Below are positions 26,967-35,736 of a DNA stretch of 64,000 nucleotides, piece by piece (the first letter of the stretch is position 1; every line of letters starts with the position of its first letter). The notes beneath the pieces were generated by a model that saw only the letters and a program-made list of their open reading frames with translations, was not told the origin of the DNA and made no database searches. Origin of the DNA: Acidovorax sp. A1169 (lineage in GTDB: Bacteria; Pseudomonadota; Gammaproteobacteria; Burkholderiales; Burkholderiaceae_C); assembly GCF_030704685.1 (NCBI RefSeq), contig NZ_JAUZDX010000016.1, positions 112,920 to 176,919 on the forward strand, read 5' to 3'. A program made the position numbers and the translations under genes.

Positions 26967-29765
26967 TCACAGCGACCGCAGGAACGCCAGCAGCGCTTCG
27001 CGGTCCGCCGTGGGCAGCGCCTCGAAGCGGCGGCGTGCCGCATCGGCCTCGCCGCCATGCCAGAGCACTGCCTCGGTCAGCGAGCGGGCCCGGCCGTCGT
27101 GCAGGTAGCCCACCTTGGCGGCCTGACCTGCGCCCATCACCTTCTCTGTATAGCCGATGCCCCACAGCGGCGCGGTGCGCCACAGCGCGCCCGTGGCCTG
27201 GCCCTGGGCGAAGTTGTCGACCAACTCGGCACCCATGTCGTGCAGCAGCAGATCGGTGTAGGGGCGGATGGTCTGGTCGCGCAGCTCGGCGAACAGGTGG
27301 CCCGAGCCCGTCTTCATCTCGGCCGTGTGGCAGGCCACGCAGCGCAGGCTGTCGAACAGCTTGGCACCCAGGGTGACCTGCTGCGGGTTCACGCGGTGCT
27401 CGTCCAGCGGTGCCACGCCCTTGGGGAAGCCGCTGGCCTGGCTGCGCTGGGCGGGCACGGCCACCAGGGCCAGGTAGTTGGAGATCGACGCCAGGTCGGC
27501 TTCGGTGATGCCGGGCTTGCGCACGCCTGCCGCACAGGCGGTGGGGCCGTAGTTGCAATCACGCGAGGGGTAGACGGTGGAGGTGACCGACATGTCCTGC
27601 AGCAGCGCCGTGGAGGCCTGCTGGCGCAGCGTGGCCTTGGACGCCTTCCAGCCGAAGCGGCCCAGGCGCACCACGCCGGTCTCGGGGTCGTACACATAGT
27701 TGGGCACGCCCTTCACGCCATCGGCATCCGGCACGGTGCGTGCGCGGGCGAGAATGTCGGCCTCGGGCACGGCTTCGAGCAGGCCCATGCCGATCATGGG
27801 CGGCGCGGCACGCAGCGAATGCACGGCCGGCACCGGGCCGTCAAAGCCGAGCACGGGCTTGCGCAGCTCCACCACGCTGCCATCGGCCAGTCGCACATTG
27901 CGCGTCTCGAATTTGGCCACGCGCACGCTGTTGCCCCAGTCCTGCGCTTCGCCGGTGGCGGCGCGGGCGTTCATCTGCAGCACGCTGCCGTAGCGCGGGT
28001 GGGGTTGCTGCTGGCCGGCATCGCCCAGGCTGGCGGTCTGCAGCGACATGCTGTCCAGGCGCTGGTTGACCTGCATCGGCGCGGGGCTGCGGCCGTTGTT
28101 GACGTGGCAGGCCACGCAGGCCGACTGGTTGAAGTGCGTGCCCTGCAGCTTGGCGGCGGGCGTGTAGGGGTCGTTGCCCGGTTCGCTGTGGGCACCGGTG
28201 TCGAAGTTGGTGTGGATCAACCGGCGCCCCTCGACGAAGCGCTGCATGTTCTGCATGCCCACGTTGTTGAACGGCTGCTGGAACATCGAGGCGCCGTTGT
28301 CCGAGTAGTTGTACGAGACCGAGCCCGTGCCGCCCGAGAGCGTGATCGCCGGCAGCGGTGCCGAGTTCAGCCGCGGCTGCACGCCATACCAGGGCACGAG
28401 GCCGGTGCCCACCACGTACAGCCACTCGGCCGAGTAGTAGCGAATGCCGCCGTTGTCGCCCTTGGAGGACATGGATTCGCGCGTGCTGAACATCGCGGGA
28501 GAGACCTCGATGGCATCGCCGGCCACCAGCGCGCGCGAGGGCACGTTGGTGCCGTTGGGCAGGCCATCGGCGCCCAAGCCGCCGTGGCCCGGGTAGTCCT
28601 TGATGCGCAGGGTGCAGGGGCCGTTGATGCCATCGGGGCTGGCCAGGCGGCCATTGGCCGGGTAGGGCGTGGGTGCGCAGACCTTGACGTTGCGGTCCAC
28701 CAGCTCGCCCGGGTTCATCCAGCCGTAGCCGGTGACGCCGGGGCGGTCGAAGGCGCGGAAGAACGCCGTGTCGCCCGGCAGAAAGTCCACCGTGGTGTAG
28801 CGGTTGACCACCAGCGTGGGCTTGGTGACGCCGGCCACGCGGCTGTTGTCGAGGATCTCCATGCCCCAGGTGCGGTTCTGGAAATACTGCGTCACGAAGG
28901 TCAGGTGCGCGCCGGGGCCCTTGTCCACCGGGGCGCCTGTGACCGGGTCCACCGTGTCGTTGGGGCCAAAGCCGATCTCGTTCCATTCTTCACCACGCTC
29001 GCGGCCATGGCGGCCCAGGGCGCGTGCGCCGAAGCGCGTCACCAGCGTGCCGTCGGCCAGGCGGAACTGGGTCAGCTCGGCGGCCTCGGGCGCGGCGGGC
29101 AAGGGTGCCAACCCCTGGCCGTTGGCCGGGTAGCGCCAGGCAGAGGTCGCGCCCACGCCCTGGGTGTTGTCGGTGCCCGGCGTCTTGAACTCCACCTCGA
29201 ACAGCGAGTAGCCGTAGCCTCCGGCCCGTGCCACGCCCTGCAGGCGGATGTAGCGCGCGCTCATGCCCAGATTCAGGAACTCCTCGGTGCCGCCCTTGCC
29301 ATTGGTGACATAGCGGATCTGCGTCCAGGTGCTCCCATCCTGCGAGACCTGCAACGCGTATTCCTTGCCGTAGGAGCGCTCCCAGACGAGCTTCATGTAG
29401 CCCACGTCGACCTTGGCGCCAAAGTCGAACTGGATCCAGGCGTCGTCCACGAAGGTGCTGCCCCAGCGGCTGTTCGGGTTGCCGTCGATGGCCGCGCTGG
29501 CCGACATACCGGGATTTTCCACCGCCGACGAGGTTGCGGTCACAGGCTTGATCGCCACGCCCGGCTGGCTGGGCGCTGCAGCCGTTACTTCGTACGCGGA
29601 CTTGTGCTGGACATAGACCACGTTGGACGAAGACTGAGAAGCCTCCTGCCCGCTGCCGCCGCTGTCCGGGCTGCCGCCACCGCAGGCGGCCAGGCCCAGC
29701 GCCAATGCGCCCAGGGCTCCCAAGCGCGCACTGCGGTGCGCGCGTTTGATCATCGTGTATTGCAT
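26967..29765 (-). CDS. Discoidin-domain di-haem oxidoreductase lipoprotein
   Basis: A 932-residue exported protein. Start at 29765 (AGGGTGGGA upstream) gives a lipoprotein signal with lipobox GLAAC (Cys near residue 28). About residues 65-190 form an F5/8 type C (discoidin) carbohydrate- or surface-binding domain (AAIDGNPNSRWGSTFVDDAW ... YIRLQG). The rest matches di-haem cytochrome c oxidoreductases (DUF1111/thiol oxidoreductase type), with two CVACH haem sites (QSACVACHVNNGRSP and LRCVACHTAEMKTG) and DLLLHDMG. It probably acts at the outer membrane or periplasm in oxidation of an unknown substrate. It is single and monocistronic with its own terminator. Confidence 0.85.
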   Translation of the reverse strand: MQYTMIKRAHRSARLGALGALALGLAACGGGSPDSGGSGQEASQSSSNVVYVQHKSAYEVTAAAPSQPGVAIKPVTATSSAVENPGMSASAAIDGNPNSRWGSTFVDDAWIQFDFGAKVDVGYMKLVWERSYGKEYALQVSQDGSTWTQIRYVTNGKGGTEEFLNLGMSARYIRLQGVARAGGYGYSLFEVEFKTPGTDNTQGVGATSAWRYPANGQGLAPLPAAPEAAELTQFRLADGTLVTRFGARALGRHGRERGEEWNEIGFGPNDTVDPVTGAPVDKGPGAHLTFVTQYFQNRTWGMEILDNSRVAGVTKPTLVVNRYTTVDFLPGDTAFFRAFDRPGVTGYGWMNPGELVDRNVKVCAPTPYPANGRLASPDGINGPCTLRIKDYPGHGGLGADGLPNGTNVPSRALVAGDAIEVSPAMFSTRESMSSKGDNGGIRYYSAEWLYVVGTGLVPWYGVQPRLNSAPLPAITLSGGTGSVSYNYSDNGASMFQQPFNNVGMQNMQRFVEGRRLIHTNFDTGAHSEPGNDPYTPAAKLQGTHFNQSACVACHVNNGRSPAPMQVNQRLDSMSLQTASLGDAGQQQPHPRYGSVLQMNARAATGEAQDWGNSVRVAKFETRNVRLADGSVVELRKPVLGFDGPVPAVHSLRAAPPMIGMGLLEAVPEADILARARTVPDADGVKGVPNYVYDPETGVVRLGRFGWKASKATLRQQASTALLQDMSVTSTVYPSRDCNYGPTACAAGVRKPGITEADLASISNYLALVAVPAQRSQASGFPKGVAPLDEHRVNPQQVTLGAKLFDSLRCVACHTAEMKTGSGHLFAELRDQTIRPYTDLLLHDMGAELVDNFAQGQATGALWRTAPLWGIGYTEKVMGAGQAAKVGYLHDGRARSLTEAVLWHGGEADAARRRFEALPTADREALLAFLRSL

Positions 29766-30188
29766 GTTTTTCCCACCCTGCATCCGTGTGCGTTTGTTGT
29801 GGCCAAATCATAGGCATGCAGTCCATCGCGCCGTCTACCGCAGTTGCGTAGCCGCCTCAGTTAATTTGCGTTAATTAATTGCAAAACGTGTGCAGACGTA
29901 TCTGCCAAGAGCGCGTTTGTAGGCCACGTTCACCCGCGCACGGCTTGACCTATGGTGCTCCCTGTTTTGGGGCGGTTGCATATGGATGCACTTTGGTGGG
30001 CGCCATGGAAATATTTCATTTGGCAGCCAACCGGGTCAATGGCAAGTGGCCGCGCGGGTGGCTGCAGTCTCTTCGACTGGCGCCATTGGACGCGGGTGTG
30101 CAGCAAATTGGCATGCGTGCGAAGATGCCTTGTAAAGCCGCATGCAGCGGATCGAACCTTCCAACTGCCAGACGCCAGGAACCCAGCC
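29766..30188. other. 423-base divergent intergenic region with an AT-rich inverted repeat
   Basis: It separates the dihaem lipoprotein gene from the aldo/keto reductase gene. The only marked feature is an AT-rich block at 29861-29885 in a GC-rich background. It contains TTAATTAA within ATTTGC ... GCAAA (inverted repeat), about 100 bases upstream of the lipoprotein start, where an operator or upstream promoter element would fit. No ORF, tRNA or terminator is evident. Confidence 0.45.
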
Positions 30189-31022
30189 ATGACCCAGCCG
30201 CATCCTTCCCTGCTACTCAACGACGGCCGCTCCATCCCCCAGCTCGGCCTGGGCGTATGGCGCACCCCGGCCGATGCCACAGCACAGGCCGTGAAGGCGG
30301 CCCTGGCATCGGGCTATCGGCACATCGACACGGCCGCCATCTACGGCAACGAGGCGGGCGTGGGCGAGGGCCTTCGTGCCAGCGGCGTGCCACGCGACGA
30401 GGTGTTCATCACCACCAAGCTGTGGAACGCCGAGCAGGGCCTCGACACCACGCTGCGCGCCTTCGACGCCAGCATGCAGTTGCTGGGCCTTGATGTGCTC
30501 GACCTGTACCTGATCCACTGGCCGAACCCTTCGCGCGATCTGTACGTGGACACCTGGCGCGCCTTCGTCCGCCTGCAATCCGAAGGGCGGGTGCGTTCCA
30601 TCGGCGTCTCCAACTTCGAGCCTGAGCACATGGACCGGCTCGTGCTGGAGACCGGTGCCAAGCCCGTGCTCAACCAGATCGAGCTGCACCCGCGCTTTCA
30701 GCAGCGCCGGCTGCGTGAATACCACGCTGCAAATGGCATCGCCACGCAGGCCTGGAGCCCGCTGGGCCAGGGGCAGTTGCTGGAGGATGCGGGCATCCAG
30801 GCCATCGCCGCCAAACATGGAAAGACGCCGGCACAGGTCGTCGTGCGCTGGCACATCGAGGTGGGCAACGTCGTGATCCCGAAGTCGGTCAACCCCGGCC
30901 GCATTGCCGAGAACGCGGATGTCTTCGACTTTGCGCTGGATGCACAGGACATGGCGGCCATCGCCCAACTGGATCAGGCCGAAGGGCGTATCGGCCCGAA
31001 CCCGCTCACGGCGGCGTTCTGA
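30189..31022 (+). CDS. Aldo/keto reductase
   Basis: A 277-residue NADPH-dependent (beta/alpha)8-barrel reductase. The catalytic tetrad is visible as Asp47 and Tyr52 (HIDTAAIYGNE), Lys77 (FITTKLWN) and His110 (DLYLIHWPNP). The C-terminal NADP-binding KSVNPGRIAEN is present. Length and motifs fit the 2,5-diketo-D-gluconic acid reductase (DkgA/B) branch, which also reduces methylglyoxal and other aldehydes; the natural substrate is uncertain. The start at 30189 with CAGGA upstream is chosen over an in-frame start 237 bases earlier because family proteins begin here. Confidence 0.95.
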   Translation: MTQPHPSLLLNDGRSIPQLGLGVWRTPADATAQAVKAALASGYRHIDTAAIYGNEAGVGEGLRASGVPRDEVFITTKLWNAEQGLDTTLRAFDASMQLLGLDVLDLYLIHWPNPSRDLYVDTWRAFVRLQSEGRVRSIGVSNFEPEHMDRLVLETGAKPVLNQIELHPRFQQRRLREYHAANGIATQAWSPLGQGQLLEDAGIQAIAAKHGKTPAQVVVRWHIEVGNVVIPKSVNPGRIAENADVFDFALDAQDMAAIAQLDQAEGRIGPNPLTAAF

Positions 31023-31033
31023 CGCGCTGAACA

Positions 31034-31061
31034 CAAGCCCTCGCAAGAGGGCTTGTTTTTT
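31034..31061 (+). terminator. Intrinsic terminator of the aldo/keto reductase gene
   Basis: A perfect 9-bp stem CAAGCCCTC / GAGGGCTTG with loop GCAA is followed by TTTTTT, 11 bases past the stop codon. Confidence 0.92.
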
Positions 31062-31063
31062 CA

Positions 31064-31101
31064 CGGCGTGATCGGACTCGAACCAACGGTCTCCCGCGCC
31101 G
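31064..31101 (-). other. tRNA-like acceptor/T-arm minihelix
   Basis: On the minus strand GTTGG, TTCGAGT and CCGAT form a T-arm with the GGTTCGAGTCC hallmark of tRNA. It is flanked by CGGCGCG on the 5' side and CACGCCG on the 3' side, which pair in six of seven positions as an acceptor stem. D and anticodon arms are absent and there is no CCA. It looks like a decayed or internally deleted tRNA gene, or a tRNA-like element, between two convergent genes. Confidence 0.4.
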
Positions 31102-31115
31102 GCGCCTGCCCCAGG

Positions 31116-32093
31116 TCAGGCCTGCTCTGCTGCAAACCCGGCCGCCGCATCGCGCAATGCCTGTGCCAGCAACGCCACCTCCGCATACTGCGCGCCCTCG
31201 AAGCGCTGGAACAGCGTGATGGGCGGCAGCGTCCAGCCGAAGCGGTGCGGCACGATGGCCACGCCGGCAATGCGCACCAGCTCCTGTGCGATGTCTGCCG
31301 GCACGATGGAGACGGCGCGTTCGCTGGCCGCGATCAACTCGCCGATGACCTTGGATGACAGGCTCTCCACATAGGCCTGCGGCGGGGCTACGCCGGCACG
31401 CAGGAAGAAGTCGGTGATCTGCTCTCGCATGGGGGTCTGGCGTGCGCCCAGCACCCAGTCGAGTTCGGCCAGCTCGGGCCATGACAGCGGGCGCCGCGCC
31501 AGCCGCGCCGACAGGCGACGGTGGGCAATCAGGCGGGGCTCCTGGTGGTAGAGCACCTCGTGCACCAGTCCATCCATGTCGAGCACTGCGGAGGCGCGGC
31601 CGATCACGCAGTCGAGTTCGTGCGCGCGCAGGCGCTGCAGCAGGTGGTCGCTGGTGCCTTCATGGATGCCCACGGTGGCACGCAGCCCGCGCGGCCGCGT
31701 CTGGCCGATGGCGGCGGCCAGCAGGCGGCCGGGCACGAAGGGGATCACGCCGATCTGCAGGTGGGCGGCGCGGCCGGCGCTGGTGGCTTCGATGTCCAGC
31801 GCCCAGTGGGTGAGGTCCTGCAGCATGGTGCGCGCGTGGGCCAGCGCCAGGGTGCCGAGCGCGGTGGGCACCATGCCGCGTGCGGAGCGCTCGAACAGCG
31901 GAGCACCGAAGATCGACTCGATTTCAGCCAATGCATGCGTGATGGCCGGCTGGCTGGTGGCCATGTGGTGCGCCACGCGGGTGAGCGTGCCGTGCGTTTC
32001 GATCTGCTGCAGCAGCACCAGGTGCCGCATCTTCAGGCGCGAGGCCAGGCGGGCCTGCAGGGCCTGGGCGGCATTGGTGTCGTGGGGATGCAT
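31116..32093 (-). CDS. LysR-family transcriptional regulator
   Basis: A 325-residue regulator. The helix-turn-helix spans about residues 20-80 (LKMRHLVLLQQIETHGTLTRVAHHMATSQPAITHALAEIE), followed by a substrate-binding-like effector domain. An alternative ATG 11 codons upstream (32126) is possible; neither has a clear ribosome site. It is divergent from the TauE/SafE permease gene across ~130 bases, the common LysR arrangement, so it likely regulates that transporter. Effector unknown. Confidence 0.93.
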   Translation of the reverse strand: MHPHDTNAAQALQARLASRLKMRHLVLLQQIETHGTLTRVAHHMATSQPAITHALAEIESIFGAPLFERSARGMVPTALGTLALAHARTMLQDLTHWALDIEATSAGRAAHLQIGVIPFVPGRLLAAAIGQTRPRGLRATVGIHEGTSDHLLQRLRAHELDCVIGRASAVLDMDGLVHEVLYHQEPRLIAHRRLSARLARRPLSWPELAELDWVLGARQTPMREQITDFFLRAGVAPPQAYVESLSSKVIGELIAASERAVSIVPADIAQELVRIAGVAIVPHRFGWTLPPITLFQRFEGAQYAEVALLAQALRDAAAGFAAEQA

Positions 32094-32222
32094 GGCGGGT
32101 TGAAAAGGGTATGCGGAAAATCGCATGGGTAGATAGTAATTGCTGATGGTTTGCTTATATGAACCGACCACAATTCGATGCAGGTGCTGGACGGGCAGGC
32201 ACCGTACAACAAGGGAGAGGCA

Positions 32223-32969
32223 ATGGATTCGGTATTCACTGTGGTGGCGCTGGGCGCAGTCGCCGCAGGCTTTGTGCAAGGGCTCTCGGGCTTTGGCTTT
32301 GGCCTGACGGCGATGTCGCTCTGGGCCTGGACGCTGGAGCCGCGCCTGGCTGCCGTGCTGGTGGTAGCCGGCTCGCTCACGGGCCAGGTGCTCGCGGCGT
32401 TCTCGGTGCGCCGGGGCTTCGACAAACTGCGGCTGATGCCCTTCGTGCTCGGTGGGCTGGCGGGCATCCCCATCGGTGTGGCGCTGCTGCTGCGGCTGGA
32501 CATGGACGCCTTCAAGCTCGTGCTGGGCACGCTGCTGGTGCTGTGGTGCCCGGCCATGCTGATGGCCAAACAGTTGCCGCGCCTGACGCGCGGCGGGCGG
32601 CTGGCCGATGCGGTGGTGGGCATGGCGGGCGGGGTGATGGGCGGCATCGGCGGCTTCACCGGCGTGCTGCCCACGCTGTGGTGCACGCTGCGCGGCTGGG
32701 ACAAGGACGCGCAGCGCGCCGTGATCCAGAACTTCAACCTGGCCATGCTGCTCGTGACCATGCTGGCCTACCTGACCACGGGTATGGTCACAGCGCCCAT
32801 GCTGCCCTACCTGGCCGTGGCGCTGCCGGCCATGCTGGTGCCGGTGCTGCTGGGCGCGCGGCTGTACCACGGCATCAGCGAGGCGCGCTTTCGCCAGATC
32901 GTGCTGGGCATGCTCACGCTCTCGGGCGTGGCGATGCTGGCATCGGCGCTGCCCAGGCTGCTGGGATGA
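32223..32969 (+). CDS. Sulfite exporter TauE/SafE (TSUP) family permease
   Basis: A 248-residue membrane protein with about eight transmembrane helices. The N-terminal GFVQGLSGFGFGLTAMSLWAW and the mid-protein GGVMGGIGGFTGVLPTLWC repeat are hallmarks of the TSUP/TauE family. Members export sulfite, sulfoacetate or other organosulfur anions. The start at 32223 follows GGGAGAGG. It is divergent from a LysR gene that probably controls it. Specific substrate is not known. Confidence 0.9.
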   Translation: MDSVFTVVALGAVAAGFVQGLSGFGFGLTAMSLWAWTLEPRLAAVLVVAGSLTGQVLAAFSVRRGFDKLRLMPFVLGGLAGIPIGVALLLRLDMDAFKLVLGTLLVLWCPAMLMAKQLPRLTRGGRLADAVVGMAGGVMGGIGGFTGVLPTLWCTLRGWDKDAQRAVIQNFNLAMLLVTMLAYLTTGMVTAPMLPYLAVALPAMLVPVLLGARLYHGISEARFRQIVLGMLTLSGVAMLASALPRLLG

Positions 32970-33074
32970 CGGGCCTTCAGATTCCTGACAACCTATACGC
33001 AGGCTGGGCAGTCGGCCCTAATATCTCCACCTGCAGTGCGCCATGCGCTGCCGCGACAACAACACTGGAGACAT

Positions 33075-33506
33075 ATGACAAAAGCAATTTCTGCATGGGC
33101 TGCGTGCGCAGCCATGGCCCTGTCCCTCGCTGCCACACCGGCCCTGGCCGACGTGTTCACCAAGGAAGAACTCATCAAGGTCAACAAGGAGGCTGCCGGT
33201 GGCGGCAAGGGCACCTTGATGGGTGAATACGCCTTCACGCGCGACAAGGCCCTGAAGGACCAGGCGATCAAGGAAATCAGCTGGCTCACCCTCAAGCCTG
33301 GCGACTCCATCGGCTACCACAAGCACACGACGAATGAGGACACCTACATCATCATTTCGGGCCGTGGCACCTTCAAGGACAAGGATGGCAAGGATGTGGC
33401 CGTGAAGGCTGGGGACGTGACCATCGTGCGCAAGAACGAATCGCACGGACTTGCGAACACGGGCACCGAGCCCCTGGTTTTTGTGGATGTGATTGCAGAG
33501 CAGTAA
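33075..33506 (+). CDS. Secreted small cupin-domain protein
   Basis: A 143-residue protein with a signal peptide (about 1-25, cleaved before DVFTKEE). The cupin core shows motif 1, GDSIGYHKHTTNEDTYIIISG, with His and Glu metal ligands, and motif 2, AGDVTIVRKNESHGL. It is therefore a periplasmic or secreted metal-binding single-domain cupin. Enzymatic or binding activity is not clear. GGAG precedes the ATG. It is followed by the large palindromic repeat, and is on the same strand as the TauE/SafE gene but separated by ~105 bases. Confidence 0.9.
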   Translation: MTKAISAWAACAAMALSLAATPALADVFTKEELIKVNKEAAGGGKGTLMGEYAFTRDKALKDQAIKEISWLTLKPGDSIGYHKHTTNEDTYIIISGRGTFKDKDGKDVAVKAGDVTIVRKNESHGLANTGTEPLVFVDVIAEQ

Positions 33507-33529
33507 TGTGTGCTGTTTTGACGGTGTGC

Positions 33530-34272
33530 TTGGGTTGAGGGCGGAGGCCGGGTCTCGGCCCGGCGGCCGAGGTACTTGTTCTTTGCTTCGCCAAAGAAAA
33601 GTACCCCAAAGAAAGGCGACCCCGCTGCCCGTGTCCCCCTCGCCGGTGGCGAGGGAGCAGCCTGCGATGCTCGGGCCTGGGGTGCACCGCGGAACTCGCT
33701 GCGTTCCCCCTGCGGGTGAACTCCGCTCGGACAACCGCGGTGAGTCAGACAACGATGCGCGTGTCCTTCGGCACGCGCTCACCCCAGGCCCTGCGCTTCT
33801 CGGCACGGTCAGAAGGGGGTGGGAGCGGGCTCCATACGGGCCATTGCTTCGCTCGGCCTGTGGTCCTTCGCTGCGCTCGGCTCGCCAGGGCGGCTGCGCC
33901 GCCCGTCGGCAGCGCACAGCGCGTAACCGACACCCGGCGCGGCTGCGAAGCAGCAGCCGTCTTTTTCCCCGCTCCCCACCCCTGCTGGCTGCGCCGAGAA
34001 GCGCAGGGCCTGGGGTGGGTGCGTGTGCCGAAGGACACACGCACTTCGTGCTCTAGCTTGCCGATGCTGTCTGAGCGGAGTTCGAAGAACGCAGCGAGTT
34101 CATCGGCACCACCCCAGGCCCGAGCATCGCAGGTTGCCCCCGTTCGCCCGACAGGGCGAATGGGGGACGCAGACTGGGGGTCGCCTTTTCTTGGCCCACC
34201 TTCTTTTGGCGACGCAAAAGAAGGTGGGTGCGCCGCCGGGCGCACATCCCGGCCTCCGCTCTTCAACCAGGC
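33530..34272. repeat. Large imperfect palindromic element (~743 bp)
   Basis: Reading left to right and comparing with the reverse complement of the right side, the left arm (about 33530-33838) and the right arm (about 33964-34272) match in long blocks. Examples are GCGGAGGCCGGG, GCGACCC, CTGCGATGCTCGGGCC, GAACTCGCTGCGTTC, AACTCCGCTC, GTGTCCTTCGGCAC and GGCCCTGCGCTTCTCGGC. The ends are GGTTGA (33533-33538) and TCAACC (34263-34268). Each arm holds its own sub-hairpin (33571-33605; 34195-34228). No transposase is present, and coding potential in either strand looks spurious. It fills the whole 815-base gap between the cupin and ggt genes. It is probably a MITE-like or REP-like dispersed repeat. 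Confidence 0.7.
34195..34228. repeat. Perfect 14-bp hairpin within the palindromic element
   Basis: CCCACCTTCTTTTG and CAAAAGAAGGTGGG pair perfectly around a 6-base loop. The mirrored position in the left arm (33571-33605) holds a similar but different hairpin built from GGTACTT / AAGTACC and TCTTTG / CAAAGA. Confidence 0.8.
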
Positions 34273-34321
34273 AAACCGCACGACTCCAACGGACTGGACC
34301 GACGATGCATGAAGAGCCAGC

Positions 34322-35589
34322 TCAGTCCCCCATCACAACCCCTTCACGCCGCGGATCCGCCCCCCCCCCCCCAAACCACAGCATCTTCCAATGCGCATGC
34401 CCCCGCGTGATGGCCTGCAAGCCACTGGTCATGTTCATCTCCCGCACCTCCGCCCCGCGCGCCCTCAAGGTCTCCACGGTAAGCGACGGGAACCGCTTTT
34501 CCTCCAGCAACGAAGGCCCGTTCATCGAGCCGAAGTTGGGCAGGTAGATTGCCTGCTGCGGCATCAATCCCCAGTTGAACACGCCGTACAGCGTCTTGGC
34601 CGTGTAGTGGATGATGGCCGCCCCACCCGGGCTGCCGCCGCTCATCAGCAACTCGCCCGTGGCCTTGTCGAACACCAGGGTGGGCGACATCGACGAGCGC
34701 GGCCGCTTGCCCGGCTGTACGCGGTTGGCGATCGGCTGGCCCTGTGCGTCGGCCGGTGCAAAGCTGAAATCGGTGAGCTCGTTATTGAGCAAAAAGCCCT
34801 TGACCATCTGCCGTGCGCCGAACTGGTCTTCGATGGTCGTCGTCATCGCCACCGCATTGCCGAAGGCGTCGACGATGCTGATGTGGCTGGTGCCGTACTC
34901 GGGCTGGTCAGGCATGGGCGCGTAGCTGGTGGCCACGGCACCAGGCTTGCCGGGCTGGGCGAGCTTGAGGCTTTGCGTGCCGATGAGCTTGGCGCGCTCG
35001 GCCAGGTAGGCCGGCGCGATCAGGCTGGCCCAACTGCCGGCGGGCGGCTGCACGAAGTCAGGGTCGGCCACGTACAGGGCCCGGTCGGCAAACGCCAGGC
35101 GCGCGGCGTCGGTGTACAAGTGCAGCCAGTCGGCCGTGGGCAGGCCATCTTCGAGCGTCATGGCGGCGGCATCGGTGTTCTTGAGGATGCCCAGGATCTG
35201 CGCGATGGCGATGGCGCCCGAGCTGGGTGGCAGAAAGCCGCACATGCGGTAGCTTTTGCTCGCCACCTGGTAGTCGTGGCACAGGGGCTCGCGCTTCTTG
35301 GGCTGGTAGCCGGCCAGGTCGGCCATGCTCAGCCTGCCGGGGTTGGTGGGGTGCTTTTGCCCCTTGTCCACGATGGCCTGGGCGATCTCGCCCTCATGAA
35401 GGGCTTTGCTGCCCTCGGCCGCGATGCGGCGCAGCACGGCACGGCACCCAGCTCGGGGTTGCGCAGGTTGAAGCCCACGTCGCGTGCGTGCCCATCGGGC
35501 TTGTAGAAGTAGGCCTCCGCCACCGGGGCCTTCTTGAGGTGGGTGTCTTGCGCATGGCTTGCCTCCAAGGGGGCTGGGATAAGAACCAT
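34322..35589 (-). pseudogene. ggt: Truncated, frameshifted gamma-glutamyltransferase
   Basis: The reading frame ending at 34322 encodes the C-terminal part of a gamma-glutamyltranspeptidase, including the small subunit with the catalytic threonine in YGTSHISIVDAFGNAVAM, RPRSSMSPTLVFD, and MSGGSPGGAAIIHYT. A normal enzyme has ~570 residues; the heavy-chain N-terminus (~200 residues with signal peptide) is missing. The nearest upstream part, THLKKAPVAEAYFYKPDG ... NPELGAV, is in another frame (35589 to ~35440). At 35436-35445 the 5-base unit ACGGC is present twice, and removing one copy restores ELGAVLRRIAAEG. A 13-base C run (34360-34372) lies in the last codons but keeps the frame. This is probably a decayed gene. 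Confidence 0.85.
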
Positions 35590-35736
35590 GGTAAATCGCA
35601 GGCAGGGTCGCAGCGCTCCCTTTTTCCAGGCTGCTACAAGCGCAGGGTGTTGCTGGCAGACGCAAGGATTGAACCCGTATCCACGCAGGAGGTCCGCCGG
35701 CAGGGGCTGGGTCGCTATCGGTTCGGTGGCTATGGA

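Noticed and set aside
26940..29813. 957-residue reading frame antisense to the dihaem lipoprotein
   Set aside because: It has the same His/Gly/Arg-rich shadow composition, and the other strand has clear haem and discoidin motifs.
33493..34547. Several reading frames on both strands inside the palindrome
   Set aside because: They mirror each other because of the inverted repeat and have no conserved features; they are by-products of the repeat.
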